Of a stretch of DNA of 59,096 nucleotides, positions 44,040 to 52,404 are shown one piece after another. Source of the stretch: Verrucomicrobiota bacterium (lineage in GTDB: Bacteria > Verrucomicrobiota > Verrucomicrobiia > Verrucomicrobiales > V1-33); NCBI GenBank assembly GCA_003402705.1, contig QQNF01000017.1, positions 1-59,096 on the forward strand, in the 5' to 3' direction. The notes below the pieces were generated by a model that did no database searches, was not told the origin of the DNA, and saw nothing but the letters and a program-made list of their open reading frames with translations. The position numbers were made by a program, and so were the translations under genes. The stretch's first letter is position 1. Each line of letters opens with the position of its first letter.

Positions 44040-44235
44040 AATCCCAACGGGATTGCGTCCCCCAGCCCAGGGTTGGCCTGCACCGCGCAGGCGTAGCAAG
44101 GGCGTCCCGCCCTTGTCATCCGTACCAGCATCCCACCAATCCCAACGGGATTGCGTCCCCTAGCCCAGGGTTGGCCTGCGCCGCGGGCCTACCCTGGGTC
44201 CCCAACACCAACAAATCGCCAATCCCAACGGGATT
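44040..44235. repeat. Cluster of three AATCCC-aac-GGGATT palindromes with interleaved hairpins
   Basis: Exact palindromes at 44040-44054, 44138-44152 and 44221-44235. Between them lie AAGGGCG-tcc-CGCCCTT (44098-44114) and GCCCAGGGT...ACCCTGGGT elements like the one at 42697-42735. Confidence 0.8.
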
Positions 44236-44266
44236 GCGTCCCCAACGGCACCCCCATCAAACTTCG

Positions 44267-44312
44267 CAAACCACCGTCCGCCACCGCGTTCCGTCCCAGC
44301 CACCGGCACCCC
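44267..44312. repeat. 46-bp direct repeat, copy 2
   Basis: Identical to 42856-42901; followed immediately by four 9-bp tandem units (CCATCCGGT-like, 44311-44346). Confidence 0.85.
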
Positions 44313-44668
44313 ATCCGGTCCATCCGGTCCATCCGGTCCATCCGTGCCCATCCATGGTCCCAAGCCCACCACCTCTCTCAGCACACACCGCCAGCCACTC
44401 ACCAAGAGCCCGGCACCCTCTCACCCCGAACTCTGAAACGCCCACGGGCTACCGCCCCGCCACCCGTCCATCGCCCCCTCACTCACATTTCCGAGCTCCC
44501 CAACCTCGGCACCGCCATGATCACCAACGCCCCCCCCTGGAAGCCCTTGCCAATCCAGTCGGCCCGGATACCACGCCTACGGTTCAATCACACCGTTGAA
44601 ATCCAGCCACTTGAAAGGCCCCTCAACCTGCCACCACACCCCGATCAAAAACGGATGTTCCACCAGCC

Positions 44669-45064
44669 ATGAATTTCATCAAATCACACCTCACACTCGT
44701 TGTTGCCATATTCCTATCTGGTTGCAATACGACATCGCCAAGGTGCAACTATTCTGGCATTCCCGCGACAGAAATCATCGTCACCATATCATGTTCCGAA
44801 CCAAGCCTAAGATTCACAGGCACAATTGTCTCAGACGGACATTCAGAGCAGTTATCCGGCACAGGCAGCGCCACGTTTCACGCGAAGGGGCACGAGATTA
44901 CTTGTTCTTTCAAGAAGACAGATGTTGATGGGCGGATTTCGATCGCTGTTTCGGAAGCTGGCAAGAAACTGGGGAGTGCTAGCACGCCACAACGTTTTGG
45001 TGGAGTTCGCGCCGAGCTCATCCGCACACCATCGAAGCAGCACACCTTGTTCACGAACTTCTGA
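44669..45064 (+). CDS. Small orphan lipoprotein, unknown family
   Basis: The 131-residue protein has a lipoprotein signal (LTLVVAIFLSGC, Cys19). The mature part is beta-rich (EIIVTISCSEPSLRFTGTIVSDG, GTGSATFHAKGHEITCSFKKTD), with two further Cys that could pair. Composition differs from core genes (more A/T at third positions). No partner or family is recognised; it lies in the repeat island upstream of hicAB. Confidence 0.68.
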   Translation: MNFIKSHLTLVVAIFLSGCNTTSPRCNYSGIPATEIIVTISCSEPSLRFTGTIVSDGHSEQLSGTGSATFHAKGHEITCSFKKTDVDGRISIAVSEAGKKLGSASTPQRFGGVRAELIRTPSKQHTLFTNF

Positions 45065-45298
45065 TGATCCCAGTTTCGCCGAAGAACCGGAGCCGCCCCA
45101 TTCTACTCCGCCTCCTGAAACAGATCTGCACCCGGCCGATCGGCCGTATCGGGCAACTCACCCGCCCCGCGGTCGAGCGATGATGACCTTGCCACCCTGC
45201 GGGCAGCCTCGAGGCTGTCTATCTCCGCTCCAGTTCTTCATCGGATCGGCAAAAAATAATCCTTGCCGCGATACCGGAAAATAGTATCATCGTCTGCG

Positions 45299-45556
45299 TT
45301 GAACATCCGCCATCGACACACTTTAGCCGAAATTTTCAGGAATCCGGTTCCTTCATCAATCAAATGGGCGGATATCGAAGCCTTGCTGATTGCCTTGGAT
45401 GCCGAGCTTTCCGAGGGGAGCGGCTCACGGGTTCGAATCGCCTTGAATGGTGTGAGAGCGGTTTTTCACAGGCCTCACCCACAACCCGCGACCGATAAAG
45501 GAGCGGTGAAGTCAATGCGCAGATTTCTAACTGAAGCAGGAGTAAAGCCATCATGA
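45299..45556 (+). CDS. hicA: HicA-family mRNA interferase toxin
   Basis: The 85-residue protein matches longer HicA toxins: RHRHTLAEIFRNPVPSSIKWADIEALL, then SRVRIALNGVRAVFHRPHP with the dsRBD-like core and its active-site His in FHRPHP. KGAVKSMRRFLTEAGVKP is the usual C terminus. No ATG is available; TTG at 45299-45301 gives the family-like N terminus MNIRHRHTL, while an earlier TTG at 45263 would add 12 atypical residues. Its stop overlaps the hicB start codon (ATGA). HicA degrades mRNA when freed from HicB. Confidence 0.88.
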   Translation: MNIRHRHTLAEIFRNPVPSSIKWADIEALLIALDAELSEGSGSRVRIALNGVRAVFHRPHPQPATDKGAVKSMRRFLTEAGVKPS

Positions 45557-45879
45557 ACTACAAAGGATACGGATGCTCGATTCGATTCGACGATGATGCC
45601 GATATTTTTCACGGCGAAGTGACCGGCCTGCGTGATGTGATAACATTTCAGGGAAAAACCGTTGATGAACTGAAGACGGCATTCCGGGATTCAGTTGACG
45701 ATTATCTCGATTATTGTGCCAGCCGAGGCGAGCCTGCTGATAAGCCATACTCAGGTAGATTTCTGCTTCGGATCGATCCCTCGCTTCATCGTAGATTGGT
45801 CGAACTGAGTTCAGACGAAGGCGAGAGTCTGAACAACTGGATTGCCTCGCGTCTCGGAGAACTCACCGAAGCAGAATAG
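45553..45879 (+). CDS. hicB: HicB-family antitoxin
   Basis: The 108-residue antitoxin has the partial-RNaseH-like fold (YGCSIRFDDDADIFHGEVTGLRDVITFQGKTVDELKTAFRDSVDDYL). A C-terminal ribbon-helix-helix DNA-binding part follows (GRFLLRIDPSLHRRLVELSSDEGESLNNWIASRLGE). The start codon is preceded by GCAGGAG about 10 nt upstream, one of the few good Shine-Dalgarno sites in the window. It overlaps hicA by 4 nt. Confidence 0.9.
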   Translation: MNYKGYGCSIRFDDDADIFHGEVTGLRDVITFQGKTVDELKTAFRDSVDDYLDYCASRGEPADKPYSGRFLLRIDPSLHRRLVELSSDEGESLNNWIASRLGELTEAE

Positions 45880-45992
45880 CCAATCGGATCGAGGTGGCAA
45901 GATTGGCCCCCGGCAACGCGACTGAATCTTAACACTTTCCCCCAAATTCAGAAGATGCCATCCGTGCTGCCGCCCGCACCAGCCTGACACCC

Positions 45993-46520
45993 ATGCACCC
46001 GTCCTCCTCGTTCCGACACTGCCCTTCCTGCGGCATCCCGCGCAATGCCTCGCCCACCCAGCCGCTCCACTGCCCGGCCTGCAACTACACGCTCTATTTC
46101 AACACCACCTGCGCCACCGCCGCCTTCCTCGAACGCCCCGACGGCATGGTCCTCTTCATCCGCCGCGCCAAAGACCCCGCCAAAGACAAACTCGCCATCC
46201 CCGGTGGCTTCATCGACGAAGGCGAAACCGCTGAACACGGGCTCCAGCGCGAATTCACAGAAGAAGTCGGCCTCCAGCTCGAAGACATCCGCTTCCTCTG
46301 CTCCCATCCCAATTCCTATCACTACAAGGGCCTCGTCTACCCGGTCCTCGACTTCTTCTTCACCGCCCGCACCCACGCCGACGCCGCCCCTCAATCCCTC
46401 GACGGCGTCGCCTCCACCTGCTGGCTCGACCCCGCCTCGGTCTACCCCTCGGAAGTCGCCTTCCCCTCCATGGTCTTCGCCCTCGAACGATTCCTCGAAC
46501 GCCGCCGCAACCCTCAGTAA
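45993..46520 (+). CDS. NUDIX hydrolase with N-terminal zinc ribbon
   Basis: The 175-residue protein has a zinc ribbon at residues 9-31 (HCPSCG...HCPACN) and a NUDIX box GX5EX7REUXEEXGU starting at GGFIDEGETAEHG near residue 70. The zinc-ribbon plus NUDIX arrangement resembles NADH-pyrophosphatase-like (NudC) proteins, but the length is shorter and the SQPWPFPxS signature is absent. Substrate is therefore open; housecleaning of a nucleotide derivative is likely. Confidence 0.88.
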   Translation: MHPSSSFRHCPSCGIPRNASPTQPLHCPACNYTLYFNTTCATAAFLERPDGMVLFIRRAKDPAKDKLAIPGGFIDEGETAEHGLQREFTEEVGLQLEDIRFLCSHPNSYHYKGLVYPVLDFFFTARTHADAAPQSLDGVASTCWLDPASVYPSEVAFPSMVFALERFLERRRNPQ

Positions 46521-46530
46521 TCGTTAGAGA

Positions 46531-48480
46531 TCACCGCGCCGCACGCCGCAGCAGCGCCGGAAGATCCCCGTACTTCAGCGCGCCCGGCAGCAATCGCGGC
46601 GACCGGATGTCACTCACCGACGCAAAACGGAACGCCGTCTCCGCAAACACCGCCTTGCCCACCACATCCCGCGGAATCAGCGCCACCGCCAGCGCACCTT
46701 CCGGCACATGACTCTCCGCCGCCCGAACCTCGATCGACGTCGGCTTCCGCTCATGCCCGCGGATGAACGCCACCACCGTCAGCACGTCGTGCGCCCGCCG
46801 CTTCATCACCCCATCATTGTACCCGTGCGTGTAACCCGCAAAATCCCGGTCTCCCTCGACATGCCGCGCCCGCGCCGGCGTCCCCGGTGACGGCTCGCTG
46901 AACAACACCGGCAGACACACCGCCGCGCCGCTCTTCACCACCGCCTCCGCGCCCGCATCCCCATCCTGCAGCAGCACCACCACCGATCCATTCCATTGAT
47001 CAGGATACAGAAACGTCGCCGCCACCGCCTCGCGGTGCCCCGTGTTCTCAATCCACCCCTTCATCTCCAGCCAGCCACTCTGCTGCACCCGCTCCCCAAC
47101 CTCCCACCGGCACACGCCCGCCTCACCCCACGACCGCCCCGCCAGCACCGGCAGCGCCTCGTCCACCAGCGACGGCTTCACCCCGATCTGACGGCTCGCA
47201 TCCTCACTCCAGTGCCGCAGCACCCGCCGCTCCAGCTCGGGATCCCCAGCCGCCGGCGCAGGATGCTCTCCATTCCAGACACTCAACTGCTCTTTTGTCA
47301 GGTACGTGAACGTCCCCTCTTCCTCCGGCGCAGGCCGCGGGGTCTTCAAATGCTTCTCAAACCACCGGTACATCGCCATCCGGCTCGGCAGATTGTAATT
47401 GTGCGGAAACTCCGTCCGGTCATGCAGCATCACATTCTCCGGCTTGCCTAACAGCCCGTACAGCCGCTGCAGCTCCGGCAATCCCTTCGTCTTCATCTCC
47501 TTCGTCCAGTCATTCGCCGCCGTCATCCCCATCGGCTTCGGCGCAAACAAACCCGCCAGCTCCACATTCCCCGTCCCAATCCGCAGCAGACTCGCATTCT
47601 CGCAAGTGCATCCACCCTGCATGGCCGTCGATACCATCACACACGGAAAAATCGCCGCCGGACGCGGATCAATCGCCGCTAGCACAAACGTCTGCGTCCC
47701 CCCGCCGCTCGCCCCCGTCACCCCGATCCTCGCCGCATCCACCTCCGGCAACCCCTCCACAAAATCCAGCGCCCGAATACTGTTCCACGTCTGCAATCCC
47801 ATGATGCTCTGCAGATGCCCTTCCGCCTGCGGACTGAAAAATCCCCACCCCTCCCCCGCATTCATCTCCGCCCGCTGCTGCTTGAAACGATGCGCCAGCT
47901 CATAACTCACCTGCACGCTGTCCGCATACCCTATCATGTCATAGAAGAATACCGTGCAACCCATCCGCGCTAGCCCGATCGAACGCGCCTGCAGCGGACT
48001 CCGCCCCGCATCCACCTGCTTCTCCGCTCCCGTCCGGATCGCCGTCGCCACATCCGCCTCACTTTCGCTCAGAAACCGCCCGTTGTTCCAATGACCGTGC
48101 GGACAAAGCACCGCCGGCGCTTTCCCTGCCACCGGCACCGCCGGCCGATACAGGCTCCCCGTCACATAATACCCAGGAAACGACTCGAAAATCACCTTCT
48201 CCACCGTAAACCCATCCCCCGCCACCTTCCCGTGAATCACCGCCTTCAACGGGGTCTTCTCAGGCATCGGATGCAACCCTAGCGCCACCTGCGTCTGCAA
48301 CCGCAACGCCGCCGATCGCTTCGCCCACGCCTCCGTCGATCCCGGCGGATCAAACGGAAAATACCCGTTCAAATCCTTCAGCGGCCCGCTCCGCACATCC
48401 GCCGGCACCCCGGCCGATTCAACATCCCCACCCAGCATCGTCAGGGCGAGAACCGCAGAAATCACTGTTCGCTTCATCAT
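46531..48480 (-). CDS. Exported acetyl-xylan-esterase-like alpha/beta hydrolase
   Basis: The 649-residue protein has a signal peptide (VISAVLALTMLGGDVESAG) and an alpha/beta-hydrolase fold. APAVLCPHGHW forms the oxyanion region, and the nucleophile elbow is RIGVTGASGGGTQTFVLAA (Ser of GASGG). The likely acid/His segment is VMLHDRTEFPHNYNLPSR. After residue ~430 a second region follows with no recognised domain and a final strand-helix (SVSDIRSPRLLPGALKYGDLPALLRRAAR). This is the layout of PVC acetylxylan esterase/dienelactone-hydrolase-like secreted enzymes acting on acylated glycans. The start is one of two adjacent ATGs (48478-48480 or 48475-48477). It diverges from a DUF1573 gene. Confidence 0.8.
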   Translation of the reverse strand: MMKRTVISAVLALTMLGGDVESAGVPADVRSGPLKDLNGYFPFDPPGSTEAWAKRSAALRLQTQVALGLHPMPEKTPLKAVIHGKVAGDGFTVEKVIFESFPGYYVTGSLYRPAVPVAGKAPAVLCPHGHWNNGRFLSESEADVATAIRTGAEKQVDAGRSPLQARSIGLARMGCTVFFYDMIGYADSVQVSYELAHRFKQQRAEMNAGEGWGFFSPQAEGHLQSIMGLQTWNSIRALDFVEGLPEVDAARIGVTGASGGGTQTFVLAAIDPRPAAIFPCVMVSTAMQGGCTCENASLLRIGTGNVELAGLFAPKPMGMTAANDWTKEMKTKGLPELQRLYGLLGKPENVMLHDRTEFPHNYNLPSRMAMYRWFEKHLKTPRPAPEEEGTFTYLTKEQLSVWNGEHPAPAAGDPELERRVLRHWSEDASRQIGVKPSLVDEALPVLAGRSWGEAGVCRWEVGERVQQSGWLEMKGWIENTGHREAVAATFLYPDQWNGSVVVLLQDGDAGAEAVVKSGAAVCLPVLFSEPSPGTPARARHVEGDRDFAGYTHGYNDGVMKRRAHDVLTVVAFIRGHERKPTSIEVRAAESHVPEGALAVALIPRDVVGKAVFAETAFRFASVSDIRSPRLLPGALKYGDLPALLRRAAR

Positions 48481-48527
48481 GGAATTCAGGTTGGCGCTCC
48501 GCCACGGAGCATTATCGTCCCAACCGT

Positions 48528-49337
48528 ATGACCTCTCCTCTGCTGCGGGCAATCATTATCACCGGCGCACTCCCGGGTCTCTCCAGCTGCGACCGCACCC
48601 CGCCACCCTCACCGGCCCCACCGCCCGCCCCAGCCTCTTCCTCGGCCGCTCCCGCACCAACGCCCCCCACCCCGCCACCAGACGCCCCTCCCATCGTCGT
48701 CGGCAGCGTCACTTTCGAAAAACCCCGACTCAGCATCACCGCCGCCCACTCGGAATCCCAAGTCCGCGGCTCCTTCCCGTTCAAAATCACCGGCCCCTCC
48801 GCAGTCCGCATCACCGACATCCGCGCCTACTGCTCCTGCCTCAGCGTCAACACCAGCGACGGTCGCCGCGAGTACCAACCCGGTCAGTCAGGCACCATCG
48901 ACGCCGTCTTCGACCTCGGCAGCTTCGAAGGCGAAATCGAAAAATCCATCGGCGTCACCACCGATTCCTCCCCAGCCGGCGAAACCCAGCTCACTCTCGC
49001 CGTCACCATCCCGCTCCTCTACGAAGCCGTCCCGCCCACCCTCAAGTGGTCCGTCGGCGACGCCCCCGATCCCAAGGAAATCCGCATCCGCATCCTCGGC
49101 GATCAGCCCATCCGCATCACTAACACCGTCTCCTCCCGCGACCAGATGCTCGCCTCCGCACGCGAGGTCACCCCAGGCCGTGAATACATCATCACCCTGA
49201 CACCTCAATCCACCGCCGAACCCATGCTCGGCATGCTCCGCGTCGAAACCGACGCCCCATGGGAACGCTACCGCAAGAAACTCCTCTTCTTCAACGTCGC
49301 CCGCCCGCAACCCGCCACACCCGCAACCCCTCCATGA
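48528..49337 (+). CDS. DUF1573 lipoprotein
   Basis: The 269-residue protein has a lipobox (GALPGLSSC, Cys21), a Pro/Ala-rich linker, and a DUF1573-type Ig-like domain beginning GSVTFEKPRLSITAAHSES. YCSCLSVNTSDGRREYQPGQSGTIDAVFD is the typical C-S-C-L turn of these envelope proteins. The C-terminal part (QPIRITNTVSSRDQMLASA) is a second beta domain. No molecular role is established. Its stop overlaps the rhodanese gene start (ATGA). Confidence 0.82.
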   Translation: MTSPLLRAIIITGALPGLSSCDRTPPPSPAPPPAPASSSAAPAPTPPTPPPDAPPIVVGSVTFEKPRLSITAAHSESQVRGSFPFKITGPSAVRITDIRAYCSCLSVNTSDGRREYQPGQSGTIDAVFDLGSFEGEIEKSIGVTTDSSPAGETQLTLAVTIPLLYEAVPPTLKWSVGDAPDPKEIRIRILGDQPIRITNTVSSRDQMLASAREVTPGREYIITLTPQSTAEPMLGMLRVETDAPWERYRKKLLFFNVARPQPATPATPP

Positions 49338-49801
49338 TCCCCCGCGCCGCCGCTCAGGCCGCCCTCCTCCTCGCCCTCGCCGCCGCCGCCGCTGGCCTCA
49401 CATGGCAGTTCCACCCGGACCGCCCAGCCCTCTACCTCACCGCCGAATCCGCCGACCCTGACGAAATCTCCGTCGCCGACGCCCTCGCCCTCGAAAAATC
49501 CCGCGGCGTCATCTGGGTCGACGCCCGCTCCAACTCCCAGTTCGCCCTCGCTCACATCCCCGGAGCCATCCGCCTCACCGACCAGGAATGGTCGGACCTC
49601 ATGTTCCCTTTCATCAAGATCCTCGACGCCGACGACGCCAGACGCCCGCTCGTCATCTACTGCGACGCCCAGAAATGCGCCGCCAGTAAAGCCGTCCGCA
49701 ACCGCCTCCGCTACGAGGTCCCCATCGGCGACCGCGAGGTCCACGTCCTCCACGGCGGCTGGCCCGCATGGCAGGCCGCCACCGCCTCAAAAAAGCACTA
49801 A
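49334..49801 (+). CDS. Membrane-anchored rhodanese-like sulfurtransferase
   Basis: The 155-residue protein has an N-terminal hydrophobic anchor (ALLLALAAAAAGLTWQF). A single rhodanese domain follows: VIWVDARSNSQFALAHIPGAI, then LVIYCDAQKCAASKAVRN with the active-site Cys in IYC, and VHVLHGGWPAW. The ATG at 49334-49336 overlaps the DUF1573 stop, pairing an envelope lipoprotein and an envelope rhodanese in one unit. The final 4 nt overlap the opposite-strand AlkD gene. Confidence 0.86.
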   Translation: MIPRAAAQAALLLALAAAAAGLTWQFHPDRPALYLTAESADPDEISVADALALEKSRGVIWVDARSNSQFALAHIPGAIRLTDQEWSDLMFPFIKILDADDARRPLVIYCDAQKCAASKAVRNRLRYEVPIGDREVHVLHGGWPAWQAATASKKH

Positions 49802-50505
49802 CACCTCAAAGTCTTGCGCTTCGGCGCCGCCTTCCCATCCCTCCGGCTCCGCGCAATGTAATCCTCCGCATCCGGAACCTTGCACGCCGTCCGCCCCATA
49901 TCGACCTTCACCTTCCCAATCGCCCGCGCCACCCCGAGCGCATGCGACGCCGCTGGCTCGCAATACGCCCCGCACGCAATCACATACCCGTTCATCGCAT
50001 AACGCACCCGGTCCGGCACCTTCGGCAGCGCCCGCACCGCCCGGTCCAGCAACTCCTTCAGCCGCTCCACCGGCAACGCATCATCCGGCACCGTCGAAAC
50101 CAATGCCGCCAGCGTCGACCACCCGCTCGTCGCCACCATCGCATCCGCAGACGCAATCCACCGCTCCGCACACGCCATCCCCTCAGGGTGCTCCGCTGCC
50201 ACACTCGGCACCGTCGTCCCCGCATGCAGATGCCACTTCGCTCCCGCCGCCCACGCATCCAGTTCCTCCACCATCATCTTCGCCCCGTCTGCAATCAGTC
50301 CTGCTAGATACATCGCATCCGAATGCCCGGTCGCATACAGCTCCATCGCCAGCTCCTGCTTCCCTTTCAACACCCGCCGCAACGGCTGCAGATCCGCCAC
50401 CCGAACCCCCGCAAGGGGCTCCGGCGCACCATGACGCACCAGCGTCTTCTTCGTCTGCTCCGTCCCCAGCGCGGCCAGCCGCGTCATCACCTCCGGCAAT
50501 GTCAT
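49798..50505 (-). CDS. DNA alkylation repair protein (AlkD-like, HEAT-repeat)
   Basis: The 235-residue protein matches the AlkD-like alkylation repair family: VRVADLQPLRRVLKGKQELAMELYATGHSDAMYLAGLIADGAKM, then SGWSTLAALVSTVPD, DRVRYAMNGYVIACGAYCEP and KVKVDMGRTACKVPDAEDYI. Members are HEAT-repeat glycosylases removing positively charged alkyl bases, or DNA-binding relatives without activity. The start codon overlaps the stop of the aldolase gene (4 nt). Being placed in a sugar-catabolism unit is unusual. Confidence 0.88.
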   Translation of the reverse strand: MTLPEVMTRLAALGTEQTKKTLVRHGAPEPLAGVRVADLQPLRRVLKGKQELAMELYATGHSDAMYLAGLIADGAKMMVEELDAWAAGAKWHLHAGTTVPSVAAEHPEGMACAERWIASADAMVATSGWSTLAALVSTVPDDALPVERLKELLDRAVRALPKVPDRVRYAMNGYVIACGAYCEPAASHALGVARAIGKVKVDMGRTACKVPDAEDYIARSRRDGKAAPKRKTLRC

Positions 50506-51335
50506 GCTGTCACCATCGCAAGTGCGCTCTCCACCGATGCCCCATCATGGACCATCGCCATCAGCGCACGCGTGATCCCGCGCGGCGATGGATGCTGAAT
50601 CACATTCCGGCCATACACAATCCCAGCCGCCCCCTGCTCCAGCAACCCCTCCGTCCGCTCCAGAATTTCACGGTCACTCACCCGCCCACCCCCGCGCACC
50701 AGCACCGGTATCCCCGCCGCCGTCTCCACCACCTTGTGATACACACTCACATCATCCGTCGGATCCGCCTTGATGATGTCCGCCCCAAGCTCCACCGCCT
50801 GCCGCACAAGGTGCATGATCGCCGTCAGATCCCCGTTCACCATGTACCCACCGGCCTCCGCATTCGGACGAAACACCAGAGGCTCAATCATCATCGGCAT
50901 CCCGTAATAATCCGCCTGCGGCTTCAATCGCAGGATGTTCTCCACACACTGCTCGTGCACCTCCGGCGCTCCCGGAATCTGAAACAGATTCACACACACA
51001 CACGCCGCATCCACCCGCACCGCCTGCAGCATCGTCTCCTCAATCATCAGGCTGAACCGGCTGCTCGGCAGTTCCTTCCCGTAGATGTTCGCCACATCCG
51101 TCCGCAGCACCAGCGACGGCTTCTGCCGCCCCCGAATCTCCTGCAGATGCCGCGCCTGCCCCAGCGTCAGCTGAATCGCGTCAGGTGCCGCATCCACCAG
51201 CACCGCCAGCACCTTGCGCATGTCCTCAATCCCCTGCAGAAACCCAGGCTGATTGAAAAATCCATGGTCAACCGCCACGTCGAAACAGCGGCCGGACTTC
51301 CCGTTGAAGAGTCGATTGAGTCGATACGATTTCAT
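50502..51335 (-). CDS. Class I aldolase, LsrF/FbaB-like
   Basis: The 277-residue protein is a DeoC/FbaB-LsrF aldolase: FDVAVDHGFFNQPGFLQGIEDM (typical VxVDHG region), VDAACVCVNLFQI, and ADIIKADPTDD with the likely Schiff-base Lys in IIKA. VLVRGGGRVSDREILERTEG and GIVYGRNVIQHPSPRG follow. The ATG at 51333-51335 gives MKSYRLNRLF. With the isomerase-like gene just upstream (25 nt) it looks like a short sugar degradation unit; the phosphorylated sugar is unknown. Confidence 0.82.
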   Translation of the reverse strand: MKSYRLNRLFNGKSGRCFDVAVDHGFFNQPGFLQGIEDMRKVLAVLVDAAPDAIQLTLGQARHLQEIRGRQKPSLVLRTDVANIYGKELPSSRFSLMIEETMLQAVRVDAACVCVNLFQIPGAPEVHEQCVENILRLKPQADYYGMPMMIEPLVFRPNAEAGGYMVNGDLTAIMHLVRQAVELGADIIKADPTDDVSVYHKVVETAAGIPVLVRGGGRVSDREILERTEGLLEQGAAGIVYGRNVIQHPSPRGITRALMAMVHDGASVESALAMVTA

Positions 51336-51360
51336 AGAACAAAATAATTTCCGCACTCCC

Positions 51361-52404
51361 TCACTTCACCCCCATCAGATGCTTCAGCACGTAAAGCTCC
51401 AGCGCCTCATAATCCCGCCCCTCCCGATACTGGCCCACCAGCCCGTTGTCGAGCGTCCGCACCTTCTCCACCAGATGCAGAAACAGCTCCCGGCTGTTCT
51501 TCAGATGCTCCGTCACCGGCAATCCCCGCTGCGTCCGCATCGCCTTCACATCCAATCCCACAAACTCCCCCCGGCTCCCGTACCCAGCCTCCTCCAGCAC
51601 CCTAACCTGATTGAACGCCCCACGCAGGTTCGCCCCCCCGAAATTCTTGTCCTGATCATACTTCAACCCGTTCTGATCGTTCAAATGCACACTGGCCAAT
51701 TTGTCGTGCGCCAGCGCAAACGCCATCTCGTCACTCGCATCCAACCCCGCCAGCATCGCGTGCGCACTCTCAATCAACCCCTTCACCCGCCGGTGATCAC
51801 TCGATGCATACGACAACGCCAAAGCATGCCCGATCGTCGGCACGTACGCCTGATCCGTCGGCTCGTTCGGCTTCGGCTCAATCCAGATCTCAATCGTCCT
51901 GTCGTACTCCAGCACCGCATTCACCGTGTCCAGCAACCGCTGGTACGCCAGTCGCGCATCCTTCGACTCCCGGATGTATGACCCCTCACGCGCCAGCCAC
52001 AGCACCAGCGCCTTGCTCCCCACCGCATTCGCAATGTCCACCGCCTTCTTCGTCCGGTCCCACGCATACGCCCGCTCCACCGCACTGTTCGACGTGTACC
52101 CGCCATCCACCGTCTGATCCGCAAACCACAGCCGCGGCGCCACAAACTCCGGCGTCAATCCCTGGTTCCCCAGCATCGCCTTCACCTCGCCAGCCTTCCG
52201 CAGAATCTGCTCCGGCGAAAGCCCGTCCATCCCAGGCACCACGTCGTCATCATGAAACTGCACACCCTCAAACCCCAGCGGCCGGTACAACGCATACTTC
52301 TCCTCATGCGGAAACGCTGCCCGCACTTCCGGACCAAACGGGTCGCCACCCTCACTGATGTTCCACGGACCAAACGAAAAACGATAGCTGACTGGGGTAC
52401 TCAT
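51361..52404 (-). CDS. Class I xylose isomerase-like TIM-barrel protein
   Basis: The 347-residue protein has the opening of class I xylose isomerases (FSFGPWNISEGGDPFGPEVR) and FHDDDVVPG with the catalytic His. The metal-ligand segment IEIWIEPKPNEPTDQ lies near residue 170, and VHLNDQNGLKYDQDKNFGG is the second metal site. The usual WGGREG is replaced by LWLAREGSY, so the pocket is altered and the substrate could be a different aldose. Start at 52402-52404; no Shine-Dalgarno site. Confidence 0.82.
   Translation of the reverse strand: MSTPVSYRFSFGPWNISEGGDPFGPEVRAAFPHEEKYALYRPLGFEGVQFHDDDVVPGMDGLSPEQILRKAGEVKAMLGNQGLTPEFVAPRLWFADQTVDGGYTSNSAVERAYAWDRTKKAVDIANAVGSKALVLWLAREGSYIRESKDARLAYQRLLDTVNAVLEYDRTIEIWIEPKPNEPTDQAYVPTIGHALALSYASSDHRRVKGLIESAHAMLAGLDASDEMAFALAHDKLASVHLNDQNGLKYDQDKNFGGANLRGAFNQVRVLEEAGYGSRGEFVGLDVKAMRTQRGLPVTEHLKNSRELFLHLVEKVRTLDNGLVGQYREGRDYEALELYVLKHLMGVK

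Larger units (their letters stand above)
44033..44668. other. Palindrome-rich intergenic region (no gene)
   Basis: Repeats occupy 44038-44346. The remaining ~320 nt up to the lipoprotein gene has no recognisable frame on either strand. Confidence 0.65.

Noticed and set aside
44098..44114. Rho-independent terminator for the 43151 gene
   Set aside because: No U-tract, and it is part of the repeat family rather than at the gene's immediate 3' end.
42664..44346. CRISPR array
   Set aside because: Palindromes are irregularly spaced, spacers are not of uniform length, and no cas genes occur in the window.
44311..44346. 9-bp tandem CCATCCGGT units as a coding minisatellite
   Set aside because: Intergenic and adjacent to repeats; the short frame has no other coding support.
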